Shown: positions 22,701 through 33,682 of the stretch, one piece after another
Position numbering within the stretch: the first letter of the stretch is position 1
Layout: every line of letters begins with the position of its first letter
Origin: Rusavskia elegans
Lineage: Eukaryota > Ascomycota > Lecanoromycetes > Teloschistales > Teloschistaceae
NCBI GenBank assembly: GCA_011316305.1
Contig: SAUG01000066.1
Location: 62,001 to 126,000 of the forward strand
Length of the DNA stretch: 64,000 bases
Direction: 5' to 3'
Program-made: the position numbers and the translations under genes
The notes under the pieces: model-generated
What the model was told of the DNA's origin: nothing
Database searches by the model: none
What the model saw: only the letters and a program-made list of their open reading frames with translations

Positions 22701-23308
22701 AGCGCTCATCTTAAGCTCGGTGATCAGACGATCAATCTTGTTGATGACGAGCAAGGGCTTGAGATGCTCAACCCACGTCTGCCGAAGCACAGTGACGGTC
22801 TGGCTACATACTCCCTCGACAGCGTCAACGAGCACCAAGGCACCGTCACATAGTCTCGATGCGGTAGATACCTCGCTACTGAAATCAATGTGTCCGGGTG
22901 AGTCGATGAGGTTGATCAAATATTCTTTCTGCACTGGCGCCTCCTCGGCAGCAGCACGCCTTGACATGGAGAAGTAAAGTGAAATGGCCGAAGACTCCAT
23001 TGTGATTCCTCGCAGCTGTTCATCTGGTCGAGAGTCCAGGTAGCGGATCTTGCCCGCCAATTTGGGTGATATGATGCCATTTGTGGCAATGAGGGCGTCG
23101 GTGAGAGAGGTTTTGCCATGGTCCTAGTGATGTTCAAGCCTTGCCTTTTCGCTGTATCATTGCAGGTGCTTACTACGTGTGCCAAAATGCAGATCTGTGA
23201 CCCAATTAATGATTCCGGAATCATGCCGGACAGGGAACTACGAACATTCCTGATATCTTCCGCACTACGCTGCAACGCGATGAGTTTGTCGGGGTTCACA
23301 ACAGGCAT
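19706..23308 (-). CDS. EFL1: EF-2-like GTPase EFL1/RIA1 (60S subunit maturation)
   Basis: Six exons (23308-23246, 23194-23174, 23123-22153, 22091-20580, 20524-20178, 20088-19706) give 1098 aa. The GTPase domain starts LAHVDHGKTSLTDAL and includes LDSRPDEQLRGITM, IDSPGHIDF and the NKIDRL motif. A long charged insertion rich in Ala and Glu follows, as is usual for EFL1 and absent from EF-2. Domains II-V end with EIQASTEVLGRVYGVITRRR. With Sdo1, EFL1 releases Tif6 from pre-60S subunits in the cytoplasm. Exon 2 is 21 nt (ICILAHV) and ends directly before the P-loop DHGK. There is no diphthamide loop typical of EF-2 in domain IV that I can see. Confidence 0.95.
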
Positions 23309-23728
23309 ATTGCTCAATATTTGGCATGTTCAATTTTTTGAAAGCTATTCTTGAAGTTTGGGGGATGGAACCATCAGCAACAAGTCGATAATCGATTCTG
23401 GCTTTGACTACGTCACATAGCTGTGCTCATGATATAGGGTATGTTGCGTGCTCTACAACGGGACTACAACGGCATGAGTCATAGTCGACGACAACTTCGT
23501 ATAACCAATTAGAAGGGATTGTCGTTTCGCTACTTGGTATTATGACTCGGTATATGTGGAAGCTGATCAAGTCATGCATGATGTGTGTCAGGACGTCTAG
23601 TCTGGCATCATCAGTCCCAACTGTCGGTAAGCGATCGGGTCATAGCCGACGGTATGTACAAGAGCAAACATTTCATTAAACAAAGCATGTCCTACTTGAA
23701 GACCTGCGAACATGGCATTTATGGTCGA
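23309..23728. other. Unique-sequence flank between EFL1 and the RIP island
   Basis: Base composition here is ordinary, with TpG and CpA kept. It contains the EFL1 promoter side. No gene is seen. The change to AT-rich, CpA-poor sequence is abrupt at about 23.75 kb. Confidence 0.5.
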
Positions 23729-24107
23729 TGCGGAGACGACTCCGGGATACGCGATAGAGAACGGGCCTCTAAGATCACGTGTATTTCCTATTATAGCTAG
23801 CGTCGCCTATTTAGGCCTAGCGTATACTTATAACGTGTATTATTTAATTATTTATCGATTTTCTCTTTTTCTACTTCCTAGAATATATAATATATAGTTA
23901 TTTTTTATATAAATTCTCGTAGGCTAGCCACTTCGAACCAAAGTGGCGATTCGACTTCGCGATAAACGTGGCTAACGCGGCTAAATTACTAGTTAAAATT
24001 AGTTTTCTTTCTAATACGATTAGATATTCGAATCCGGAATACGATTTTGGATTCGAAATCCGATAAAACGATCAATCTAAATTCTCGTTTCTATATTAGA
24101 ATTTATA
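23729..24107. repeat. Left LTR of outer element, interrupted by a MITE
   Basis: It aligns end to end with 45113-45323 once the MITE (23920-24079) and one 8-bp target duplication are removed. The left copy is far more RIP-mutated than the right copy. Confidence 0.75.
23920..24079. mobile_element. hAT-type MITE, copy A (160 bp)
   Basis: It has the same length and order as copy B at 25716. The ends TAGGCTAGCC and GATCAATCTA are RIP-changed versions of the inverted repeat TAGACTGGC/GCCAGTCTA of copy B. It is flanked by an exact 8-bp target duplication AATTCTCG (23912-23919 and 24080-24087). An 8-bp duplication with TA..TA ends is the hAT pattern. There is no coding capacity. Confidence 0.8.
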
Positions 24108-24117
24108 ATTATAAATC

Positions 24118-24384
24118 TGGTATCTATTATAAACTATTTGAATTGTCTGCAGTTTATATAGAATTCAATAGATATAAAAGTATTGGTCGATGGTTCCGGC
24201 TGACTAATACGCTGACTAAATTCCGTCAATCGCGGTTTATTAGTTTTACGGGATTCGTTGCCCGATTAGACCTAGCGTTCAACCTTGCTCGTTTATTTAT
24301 AGAGGAACTTTCTATTTATAGAGGAACTTTCTATTTATATAGAAATATTAAACTATTATTATTATTTTAAATCGATTTATAATA
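24118..24384 (+). repeat. 5' LTR of the chromovirus
   Basis: It aligns with 42320-42567 and starts TGGTATC (TAGTATT in the 3' copy). It is 19 bp longer than the 3' LTR because of a tandem duplication of ATAGAGGAACTTTCTATTT near 24298-24335. Confidence 0.85.
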
Positions 24385-25715
24385 ATTAGAAATAATAAAA
24401 AATTTATTTATATATATTATATAATATATATATAGCGTTTATAAATATTAATTTCCGTTTATAAATATTAATAATACCATTAGTATTATATATATTTTCA
24501 AAGATATTAATTATTTCAATTAAATATACTTTATTAGGAGTATTTAATAGATTATTACTATTTTTTACTAATTATATCTTATATATTTAAATACGATAGA
24601 AATAAACCGATTTATTAATTAGATTCTAATTAATTACGATAACGACGGACGAGTTATCTCTATTTTTTAACGATAGTATTATCTTTTTCGGTAACTAGTT
24701 TATCGAATTTATAGATAAAACCGACTTTAGATATACTATTAACTAGTACTAGAATATACTAGATCTATTAAACTTCGTATATAATAATTACAGCGATTTT
24801 AGACCTTTTAAAACCGAAGTAGATAATACTATAAACGTTAAAATAAAATTATCTTCCCGACTATTCCGATTATCTAGATAGCCCGATAAATAGTTAAATA
24901 GCGGGGCTATAATATAAACTACTATTAAACGTTTTAGAAAGAATATAGCGAAATTTCGGAACGATTCTATATATATATAAACTTTCGTAAATTATCGAAC
25001 CTTTTCTAAAAGTAAAGAAAAGAAAAATACGATCGACGAAGTTCTAGCGGACCTTCCTACTTTATCTAAAATAGATATAAACCGGAAATCAAATAAAATA
25101 TAAAGCTATAGCTCTAATTTTATTATAATACGATTTTTCGAAAAGTTAAAAAAATAGAATATTATAATCTAGATAGAGTTTATAGAATTTTATTAATAAA
25201 GTTAATAGAAGAAAAAAATATCTTCGCCGCTATCTAAATTTCCTACGTTCTTTATTAGAACCGATAAATACGAGAAATTCGTCGTAGGCGATATTAGCTA
25301 CTTTTATCTTTTCTATAATAATAAATCTGTCGAAACCGGACCTTATATCGAATATATAGATAAAGATGTCTATTTTCGCGATATCTATATCTTTATTAAA
25401 CGAGTTAAAGACGTCGCTAGATTAAATAATAAAGTTAAAAAAAATCTATAGATATATCTTCGCGGTAAAACTTTATAATAATATTTTAACGAATTTTCGG
25501 ATATAAAAAAAAATATCTAATAAAAATCTCGACGTATATATTAACGCCTTAATTATACGCTTTAAATTATTAATAGAAAAAGAAATATATATTCGAAATA
25601 AAGAAAAATATATTATTAAAAATATAAACCGCTATCGCGAATCTCGCGGATATAGTTAAACCAAGTTTCGAGTTATAAAGATCGCCGAAACGACTAATAT
25701 TCGATAAATTATTAT

Positions 25716-25875
25716 TAGACTGGCTACTTCGAACCAAAGTGGCGACTCGACTTCGCGATAAACGTGGCTATTGCGTCTAAATTACTAGTTAAAGTTCGTT
25801 TCCTTTTTAATACGGTTAGAAATTCGAACCCGGAATACGAACTCGAGTTCGAAATTCGATAAAACGGCCAGTCTA
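25716..25875. mobile_element. hAT-type MITE, copy B (160 bp), inside the chromovirus
   Basis: It has perfect 9-bp inverted ends TAGACTGGC and GCCAGTCTA and an exact 8-bp target duplication ATTATTAT (25708-25715 and 25876-25883). It is less AT-rich than the surrounding sequence. It sits in the gag-proximal interior of the plus-strand gypsy element, so it is younger than that element. Confidence 0.85.
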
Positions 25876-27299
25876 ATTATTATATAGATATAGATAGATT
25901 TCGTTACTCCTTTTTATATTACCTTTATTTTTAAATTTATAGAAAAGACTACTATTAATACGTTCTTTCGATTAATAGATAATTATAAGCTTAAAATCTA
26001 AACTATAGAAAAAGATTACTTACGGTAATTTCGAAAAATATCTTTTAATAATTTTAGCTATTAATAAATAGAAAATCCGTTTCTATTCCGGCTTTAACCG
26101 ATACTAGAAAATATAATATATTAATTAATATTTTGTTTCGGTTTTTTCGAATACGAATATTAGTATTCTATAATTTAGTAGACTTTTTAACTTTTCTAGA
26201 AATATTAGCTTCCCTTTGTTAAAAGAAATCTACTAGAAACGTCTTCTATTTAAAACGGCGCGAACTTCTATCGCTTTATATTCGTAAATAGATTAGAAAA
26301 TCTATAAAGAAATTCCTTTCTAATACGATAGAACTCTATATTAATATATAGTAATAGATTTTAGAGACCTTATAATAACCAATTTTAAAAAAGATTTTAC
26401 TTCGGTCTAAATTTCTAACGTTTAGCGCTACTAGCTCCGCTTTAATAAATCTATTAAATTGAAGTTTATAAAGATATATATAGTAAAAATTATCTTATTA
26501 TAAAAGAAATTTATATTTAATATATCGAATAGAATACCGTCTATAGATATTATAGTAATAGATCCGCCGAACTTTATAATAAAAAGGTCGAATACTATAA
26601 TAGAATTTATAAAAAGTCAAAATATAAAGAAATTAGCTAGAATTTCGTCGATATTAGACCGAAAGTTTTATATTCGTATTAGAAATATAACGTTTTATTC
26701 GATTTATATAATAAATTATTTAAATATTTTAAAATTATTTACTAGAATACAGAAGATAACGAAGCCGAAATATAAATAGTTATTATCGATAAATAATCTT
26801 CTAGTAAAGAAAATATCTCTATATTTCGCGTAATCGCTTTAAATAACGAATAGATTATAGGAACTGATTTAGCCTTTAAACGTTTCTATTACGCCGTTCT
26901 TTTATTAACTTTCTATTCGAATATATCTAACGTTAAAGACGTATATACTAATTTAAGATATACGATATTAATAGCCAATAAAAAATTTATTTTAGAAGAT
27001 ATTAAAATTAAAAAACTACCGAAAAAGAATTCTATTTATAGCGTAGGCGAATAAATCTATCGAATCGATAAATTCGCTATTTTTATCTTCTATTTAAAAG
27101 GCGATTTAGCTATTATAGAATTTATTCAGAAAATCTATATCGTTAAAAATCTATAAACTAATCTACTATTAAATATAGATATTTTAATTCCGGAAGAAAT
27201 AATTTTAGATTATTGAAAATAGTAGATTATTATCGGTATCTGCGAGAATTTTAAAGTTGACTTTAATTTCTATACCTATAAGGAACCTAACTTTAGATA

Positions 27300-27711
27300 T
27301 ATTACGTTTACGATTCCATAGAAATACGTTAGAAAATTGGCTAGATAAACGAGTCTAATTATCTATAGTCGTCTATAGCCGCTATAGTCGACCTTTATAA
27401 TAGAAGCTTTTAACGAACGGCTATCTATTAATACTATCGGCTACTTTTATTATATATATCGCTTTTTACTTCTATTAGATAGTTTTTTTCGTTAGTCGTT
27501 AATATAATTATTAAATATATCTCTACTATTTTCTTTTTGATTATCTATATATTATAGACGTTTTATAATATTATAATTATATCTTCGCGGCTAGGCGGAA
27601 TTAGTTATAATAATCTATACTAGAACTCTTTTACTATTTAATAATTCGGACTACGTTTATAGCTATAGCTAGATTCGAATATAACGCTTTTTAATATATA
27701 GAAATATTATA
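27300..27711 (+). repeat. 5' LTR of the gag-only element
   Basis: Its 412 bp align without gaps to 30233-30644 and differ mainly by transitions. Confidence 0.85.
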
Positions 27712-27979
27712 TTTTAATAATTTACTATATTAATTTTATTACGCCGCTCTATGGATCGAAATAATACTATTAAAGCGGCAACGCCTAATATCTATAAAAG
27801 AGATAAAAAATCTTTAAAATTTTGATTTATTTAGATAAATATTTATTTTATATTATATATAAACTAGTTTCCGAATAAAGCGATTAAAGTTCTATTTATA
27901 ATATTATATTTAAAAGAAAATAGCCTTTAATTAGATATAGTTCCATATAGAAGACTATTTTAATAACCCGGAAAATTAA

Positions 27980-28470
27980 AAGGAAAATAGAATGATATAA
28001 ATTTTTTATACCTTCAGTAATCTGATTATAGCTATAAAAGAAACCTTCGGAAATAGAAATAAAGATAAAATAATAGAGAAAAAACTAATAGTTCTAAAAT
28101 AGTAGAAGTCGGTAGCTATTTATATTATTTAGTTTAGAATATTAGTTTATAAGACGGACTAGAAAGATTTAATCCTAAAAATTTACTTCTATAGAGGATT
28201 CTATATAAAAATTAAGGAAGCTATAGTAGTAATTAAAAAACCAGATTTATTAACGTCTTTTATCGAACTAGCGATTAGAATTAATATTAGATAATACGAA
28301 ATATATATAGATAAATAGATATTTAATAAAATAGAACCCGTTAAAAAATAGTCTAAAGGAAATCTAATAGAACTCGATACTATTAAAATTAAAGAATCGC
28401 GGATTAAAGTTTACTATTTATATAAAAAGACGGGATACTTAAAAAAAAATTATCTAACTAAAGAAATAAT
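27980..28470 (+). pseudogene. Degraded gag with zinc knuckle
   Basis: The translation reads as a gypsy-type Gag with stops: a helical segment (DSLTSFIELAIRID-like, seen as FIELAIRIN) and then, at 28411-28452, YYLYKKTGYLKKNY. The spacing is exactly CX2CX4HX4C, but all three Cys and the His are now Tyr codons. Each change is explained by one C-to-T or G-to-A step at CpA/TpG. Confidence 0.7.
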
Positions 28471-30232
28471 AAAGGTAACGTAATATCAGTTCGAAATAAT
28501 AGAAAAATTACCCGAGAAAAAAGCTAGAGAATATTTAACTAAAAGTTAGATAGCCTGCTATTATAATAATTACTTTATCTATCTATCGGACAAAAAAGAG
28601 ATAGAATAGTACTCTATAGAACCGAAAAAAATAAAAAAGAGGCTAATGTTAGAATTTAAACTATATAAAATCAAAAAACCTTTTATAGTAGTATTTAAAA
28701 TTAAAACTAGAAGTTATAGAATAATAGCTTTTATAAATAGAAAAAAAAAATTATAAAAAAACTATACGATTAAATTAAAAGATATATTTAAATACGTCTA
28801 TAATAAAACAATAGAATTAAAAATATTAAAATTAAAATAAAAAATAGATTTATCGGAATTTTAAACTTTATAATAATTTTAAGCTATAGATAATATATTA
28901 TATTCGGAAATAGATAGAAAAAATTAATTTCTAGAATACCGATATAAGAAAATATAGTCGGACGAAAGATAGAACTATAAATAATATATTTTTTTATATA
29001 TAAAAATCTCCTATATAAAAGATTAAATATTATATTAAATACGGATTATAAATAAATTAAGAAAATTAATACTCTTTTTAAAGCGAGAAGTAAAGTATAG
29101 GAAATAAAAATCTAGAAAAAATACTACTATCTATTTTCGCAGCTAGTATTAAAATACAATAATATTTAGAAATTAAATTAAAAGCTATAGATAGAAGATA
29201 TTAAAAAAATTTATAAAAATATTATTAAAAAAATACAAAAGACCGAATATAACTCTATATCCGGACTAGAAAAATAATTAAAAAAAAGAATTCCAGACTT
29301 TATACTAAATATATAACTAAAGAATAAATAGTTTCTTTTTTTATTATTATAGAACGAAATAGTCGCTAAAAAATAAAAATTAGTAGAAATATCGGAAGAC
29401 CCGGACGTAATTTATAATATTAATACTTAATTTAGAATAGATAGATACGATATAACAGAATCTTTAATTAGATATTCTTTTATACGCGTACTAATTCTAG
29501 AAGTTAAAAGAAATCGAATTTTTTTAGAAATTAATTTAAATTAATAGAATCGAAACCAGGAATTAATTTATCGAATACCTTTAATATAGCTAGCGTAAAA
29601 TCTATAGAGAAATAGAATATAATAAAATCGTTAAATTTATTAAAATAAAATAATACGCGTTATTTTTAAATAATAAAATTACTTTCCCGTTTATCTAAAA
29701 CGCGGTAATAAGTAATAAAATATTTTTATTTTCTAAAAAGTCGGCGGAAATCTGACTTTTAAATAAGATATTTATTACGAATTTCTTTTTTAAAATCTAG
29801 AAAAGATTCGATACGATAACGCGTTTCGGTATATTTATTAAAAAATATTTCTAATATTAGACTGAAGCTTATTTTTTTTTATTAAAATATTTCTTTACAG
29901 ATATTAATATAGAAAAGCTAGAAAAAGTAGATTAGATTTATAGATAGTATTAGAAATTAAGAAATTATAAGATTTCTAGGCCCGAATATACTTACTATAA
30001 ATATTACTATCTACTTTAACTTTATATTCTTTTAAAAGATTACGGATATAAAGATTATAAAAAAATATATAATAATATCTCTCGATTAAATTCGATAGAA
30101 AGAATTTAAATAATTATCTTTTCGGAAATATATAATAAAAATATTAAAAAAAAAAGAAAGAAAAGGAAATAATTAGGTTTTAAAAATTCTATATACGGAA
30201 AAGCTAGATAGAAAACGATATAAAAGAAACTT

Positions 30233-30644
30233 TATTATATCTATAATTTTATAGAAATATACTAGAAAATTAGCTAGATAAATAAATTTAATTATCTATA
30301 GCCGCCTATAGTTACTATAGCCGATTTTAATAATAGAAACTTTTAGTAAATAGCTATCTATCGATACTATCGGCTATTTTTATTAAAAATATTATTTTTT
30401 ATTTCTATTAGATAACTTTTCTCGTTAGTCGTTAATTTAATTATTAAATATATCTCTACTATTTTCAATTCAATTATCTATATAATATAGACGCTTTATA
30501 TTATTATAATTGTATTTTCGCGGCTATATAAAATTAGTTACGATAATTTATATTAGAATTTCTTTACTATTTAGCAGTTCGAACTACGCCTACGGCTGTA
30601 GCTAGACTCGAACGTAACGCCTTTTAACGTATAGGGACGTTACA
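30233..30644 (+). repeat. 3' LTR of the gag-only element
   Basis: It has the canonical CA end (GTTACA) at 30644 and is followed by the target duplication AGACG. It is less mutated than the 5' LTR at several sites. Confidence 0.85.
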
Positions 30645-30649
30645 AGACG

Positions 30650-33467
30650 TATTATTAAAACTTAAAGTAATATTGTTTTAAAATCTAAAAGAGTTATACA
30701 AGTCCTAGTATAATATCGAAACGATATTCCCGGAAATCGTAATTTCTTTTTCGAATCTAAATTAAAGTTAACTCCGAAAATAAATTTTAGTTCTAACGGT
30801 AGCGTTTCTATTTATATAGTCGACGTTTTATTTAGCTTCGTAAATATCTATAACGCAAGCTGTTCGCTAGTAGTTTTATCTAAATAAATTCGGTTTAAAA
30901 AAGTTATCGAAAATCGGTATAAAAACTACTATACCGCTATTTCTAATATAATTTCGCTCGCTATAAAATTAATCTAGAATACTATTAGATATATCGTTAA
31001 AAAATCAGTAAAAAAAGCAGCTATTAGAACCACTACGATATTCGCTACTACCGCGATAATATAAATTAGAACCGTATATTATCTAAAATTATCTAATATA
31101 ATTAGCGCGCGGAATATTCTAATAAATTAGAACGCTTTTTATTCGGCTAATAAAGTAAATTTTAGCGAGAATTTAGCAAGATTTAGCGCGAATTTAGCTA
31201 AAAATATCGAATTCGCTAAATTAATTTCCTTTACTATATCTATTAATTCTAAACTAGAATATCGTCTATTTAATAGTATTACGATTTATAGTAAACTACT
31301 AATAGTATAATAATTAACCGCCGTTACCGAAAAATACTAAAATATATTTACCGATTAGAAAGCTATAATAAATATTTCTAAAAAGAAATAGATACTAATA
31401 TTTTTAAAAAAAGAAACGAAATCTACGCCTTTAAAGATTTATAATCTAAACTATACGGACCGTATTAAACTAGATAAAATATTTAATAAATTCTATAAAT
31501 AAAATAAAATAAAATATTTCGAATAGCTAATATCTTTTATATATTCTATTTTCGTAGTATAGAAGATTTTCCTAAATAGTATAAAAAAGGGACGGATAGT
31601 AGTTAATATCCGAAACTTTAACGCTATTATAGAAACGGATAGTTATCTTTTTCTATTATAAACGGATATTATCGCTTTAGTATTAAAATACCTCTATATT
31701 TCTATTATTAATACTATAGGATAGTTTTATTCGTTTAAAATCTAACGATATAATCGTTATAAATTTACTATAGTTTTTTATTATAGATAGAAATAAACTT
31801 CGGTAGCGTTTATAGAATATAAAGATTTACCGCCGTATATATAATACTAAACCGATAAACTATTTTATCTATTTAAAGATTTCACTAAAATCTATATAAA
31901 TAATATTATTATCTTTTTATATAATTTAAAAGAATATTTAAAATATTTAGATTTAGTTTTCGTTCTATTTCGAAAAAAACATTTAGTTTCGCGCCTTTTA
32001 AATTATTTATAGAGTATTTCTTAGTTTATTTATTTAGATAACGCGTTAATATACTAGGAATAACTGCTTTAAAGGATAAAATTAAAGCTATTTCGGAAAA
32101 GACTTTTCCTAAATATTTATAGAATCTAGAAATCTATTTCGGAATAACTAACTAGCTATATTATATAATCGTAGAATATATATAACTCGCCGAACCTCTA
32201 TAAAAAAGAAAGATTCTATTTATAAAAAGATTCGGACGAAGTTTTAAAAAATTTAAACGTAAATTCTAATTAACAAAGTTAAAGTATAATTTTATTCTAA
32301 AAGAAAAGAAATTATTTCGAGTACTATAAACAGCGTTTAAACTATTAACTTTTCTCTATTATTTCGATTCTACGAGGAAGTTCTACGTCGATCTAAATAT
32401 ATTAAAGTAATTCGACTTTATAGTAATTATTTACTATATTAAAAGATATTCCGATAAAGATTTTCTATCTACTAAAGTATAGCTAATAAAATTACTAAAT
32501 AAATATTTTAATAACACCGAATAGAATTATTAATCTACCGAATTAGAAGTCGCTAGAATTATCTAAATAATAAAAAAGGCTCGCTATATTATCGATTTAT
32601 TATTAAAACTACTAGTAAATATTTATATTAATAACTCGGCGGTAGTTTCGATTTTAAAATAGATTTTATTTAAAATAATAAATACCGATAAATTAAATCT
32701 AAAACTCGTTCGTATATTATAGTATCCTTCGGCTTTTAATATTAAATTACGCTATAAAGTAGGTAAGACTAATATCGTTTCTAATATTTTATTACGATTC
32801 GAGATAAAGGTCTTTTATATACCGGTTAAAAATAAAGAAGATATTCTAGACGTACTATAGAGAAATACCGAATTTAATAATAAAAAAGATATTTTATAAT
32901 ATATCTCGAATACTATTATACCGATATATTATATAACGTTCGTCGAAATAGTAGACGAGTTTAAATAGCGTATTAAAGAAAGCTATATTAATAATAAACG
33001 ATAAACAAAAATTATTATAATACTACGAACCTAGAAACTAAATTCTAATATTAAAGATAATAAATATCGCGTATTAGATATTAATTTCCGAATATATAAT
33101 AAATTCTTTTACTATATTTCTAGAAATAGCCGAAATCGATTCTATATTCCGGATAAACTCGTAGATAAAATTATTAGCGAAGTTTATAATCGATATTATT
33201 AAAAATATTATTATATATATAAAGAACTCTATCTATCGATCTTTATTCGTAATATATATAAAAAATTTAAGGAATATATAAAATACTGCTAGTAATACTA
33301 ATTAAATTAACCGAAACGGTATAGATTCTATAGTTTCTTTAATTTAATTTCTCCGAAGATACTATTTTATATAATTACGATAGATTTCGTACTCGTATTA
33401 TCTACGAAGTTTTTTACTAAAGATTATATATTAATAATTATATATAAATATACTAAAAAGAATTTAC
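30650..33467 (+). pseudogene. Chromovirus pol: reverse transcriptase, RNase H, start of integrase
   Basis: From 31590 the frame reads GRIVVNIRNFNAII, a reverse-transcriptase palm motif. Near 31893 the catalytic box is YINNIIIF, in which both Asp of YxDD are now Asn. RNase H-like sequence follows. At about 33180-33305 the integrase zinc-binding region ends in KYC-stop-stop-Y-stop-LN, which is CQQCQLN with three CAA/CAG codons turned into stops and one Cys into Tyr. The integrase core (DFVLVLSTK) is then cut at 33467 by the minus-strand element. Confidence 0.8.
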
Positions 33468-33682
33468 TATAGAATTCCAAACTGATTTTCTATAATTATA
33501 GAGAAATAAGGTATTTATATATAAAAGTATCTCTACGCTAGATCTATATCTATTTCTATACCCGCTTTTATAATTAGCGATCGGATTAATTAGTATCCGA
33601 ATTCGTATATAACTATATAATCTAGATATATATTCCGTAACCCTTTAAACTATTTAAATAATTTAGAATCCTAACTACTATA
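33468..33682 (-). repeat. LTR (left in window) of the minus-strand gypsy element
   Basis: It matches 40653-40867 over 215 bp. Shared blocks include CCCGCTTTTA and TTAATTAGTATCCGAATTCG. Confidence 0.85.

Larger units (their letters stand above)
27300..30644 (+). mobile_element. Short LTR element carrying only a gag-like gene (non-autonomous)
   Basis: The LTRs are 27300-27711 and 30233-30644, each exactly 412 bp. The right LTR ends GGGACGTTACA; the left starts TATTACG, which is TGTTACG after one RIP change. The 5-bp target duplication is AGATA (27295-27299) and AGACG (30645-30649), identical apart from two RIP-type changes. The 2.5 kb interior shows a degraded gag with a zinc knuckle but no reverse transcriptase or integrase, so it probably moved using another element's enzymes. 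It lies inside the chromovirus, between its gag-proximal part and its reverse transcriptase. Confidence 0.85.

Noticed and set aside
23692..23696. CTACT as target duplication of the outer element (also at 45324-45328)
   Set aside because: The left copy is 32 bp away from the start of the LTR homology, so chance is the simpler explanation.
24113..24117. AAATC/GTATC as target duplication of the chromovirus
   Set aside because: The second position differs by a transversion, which RIP cannot explain. It is left as unproven.
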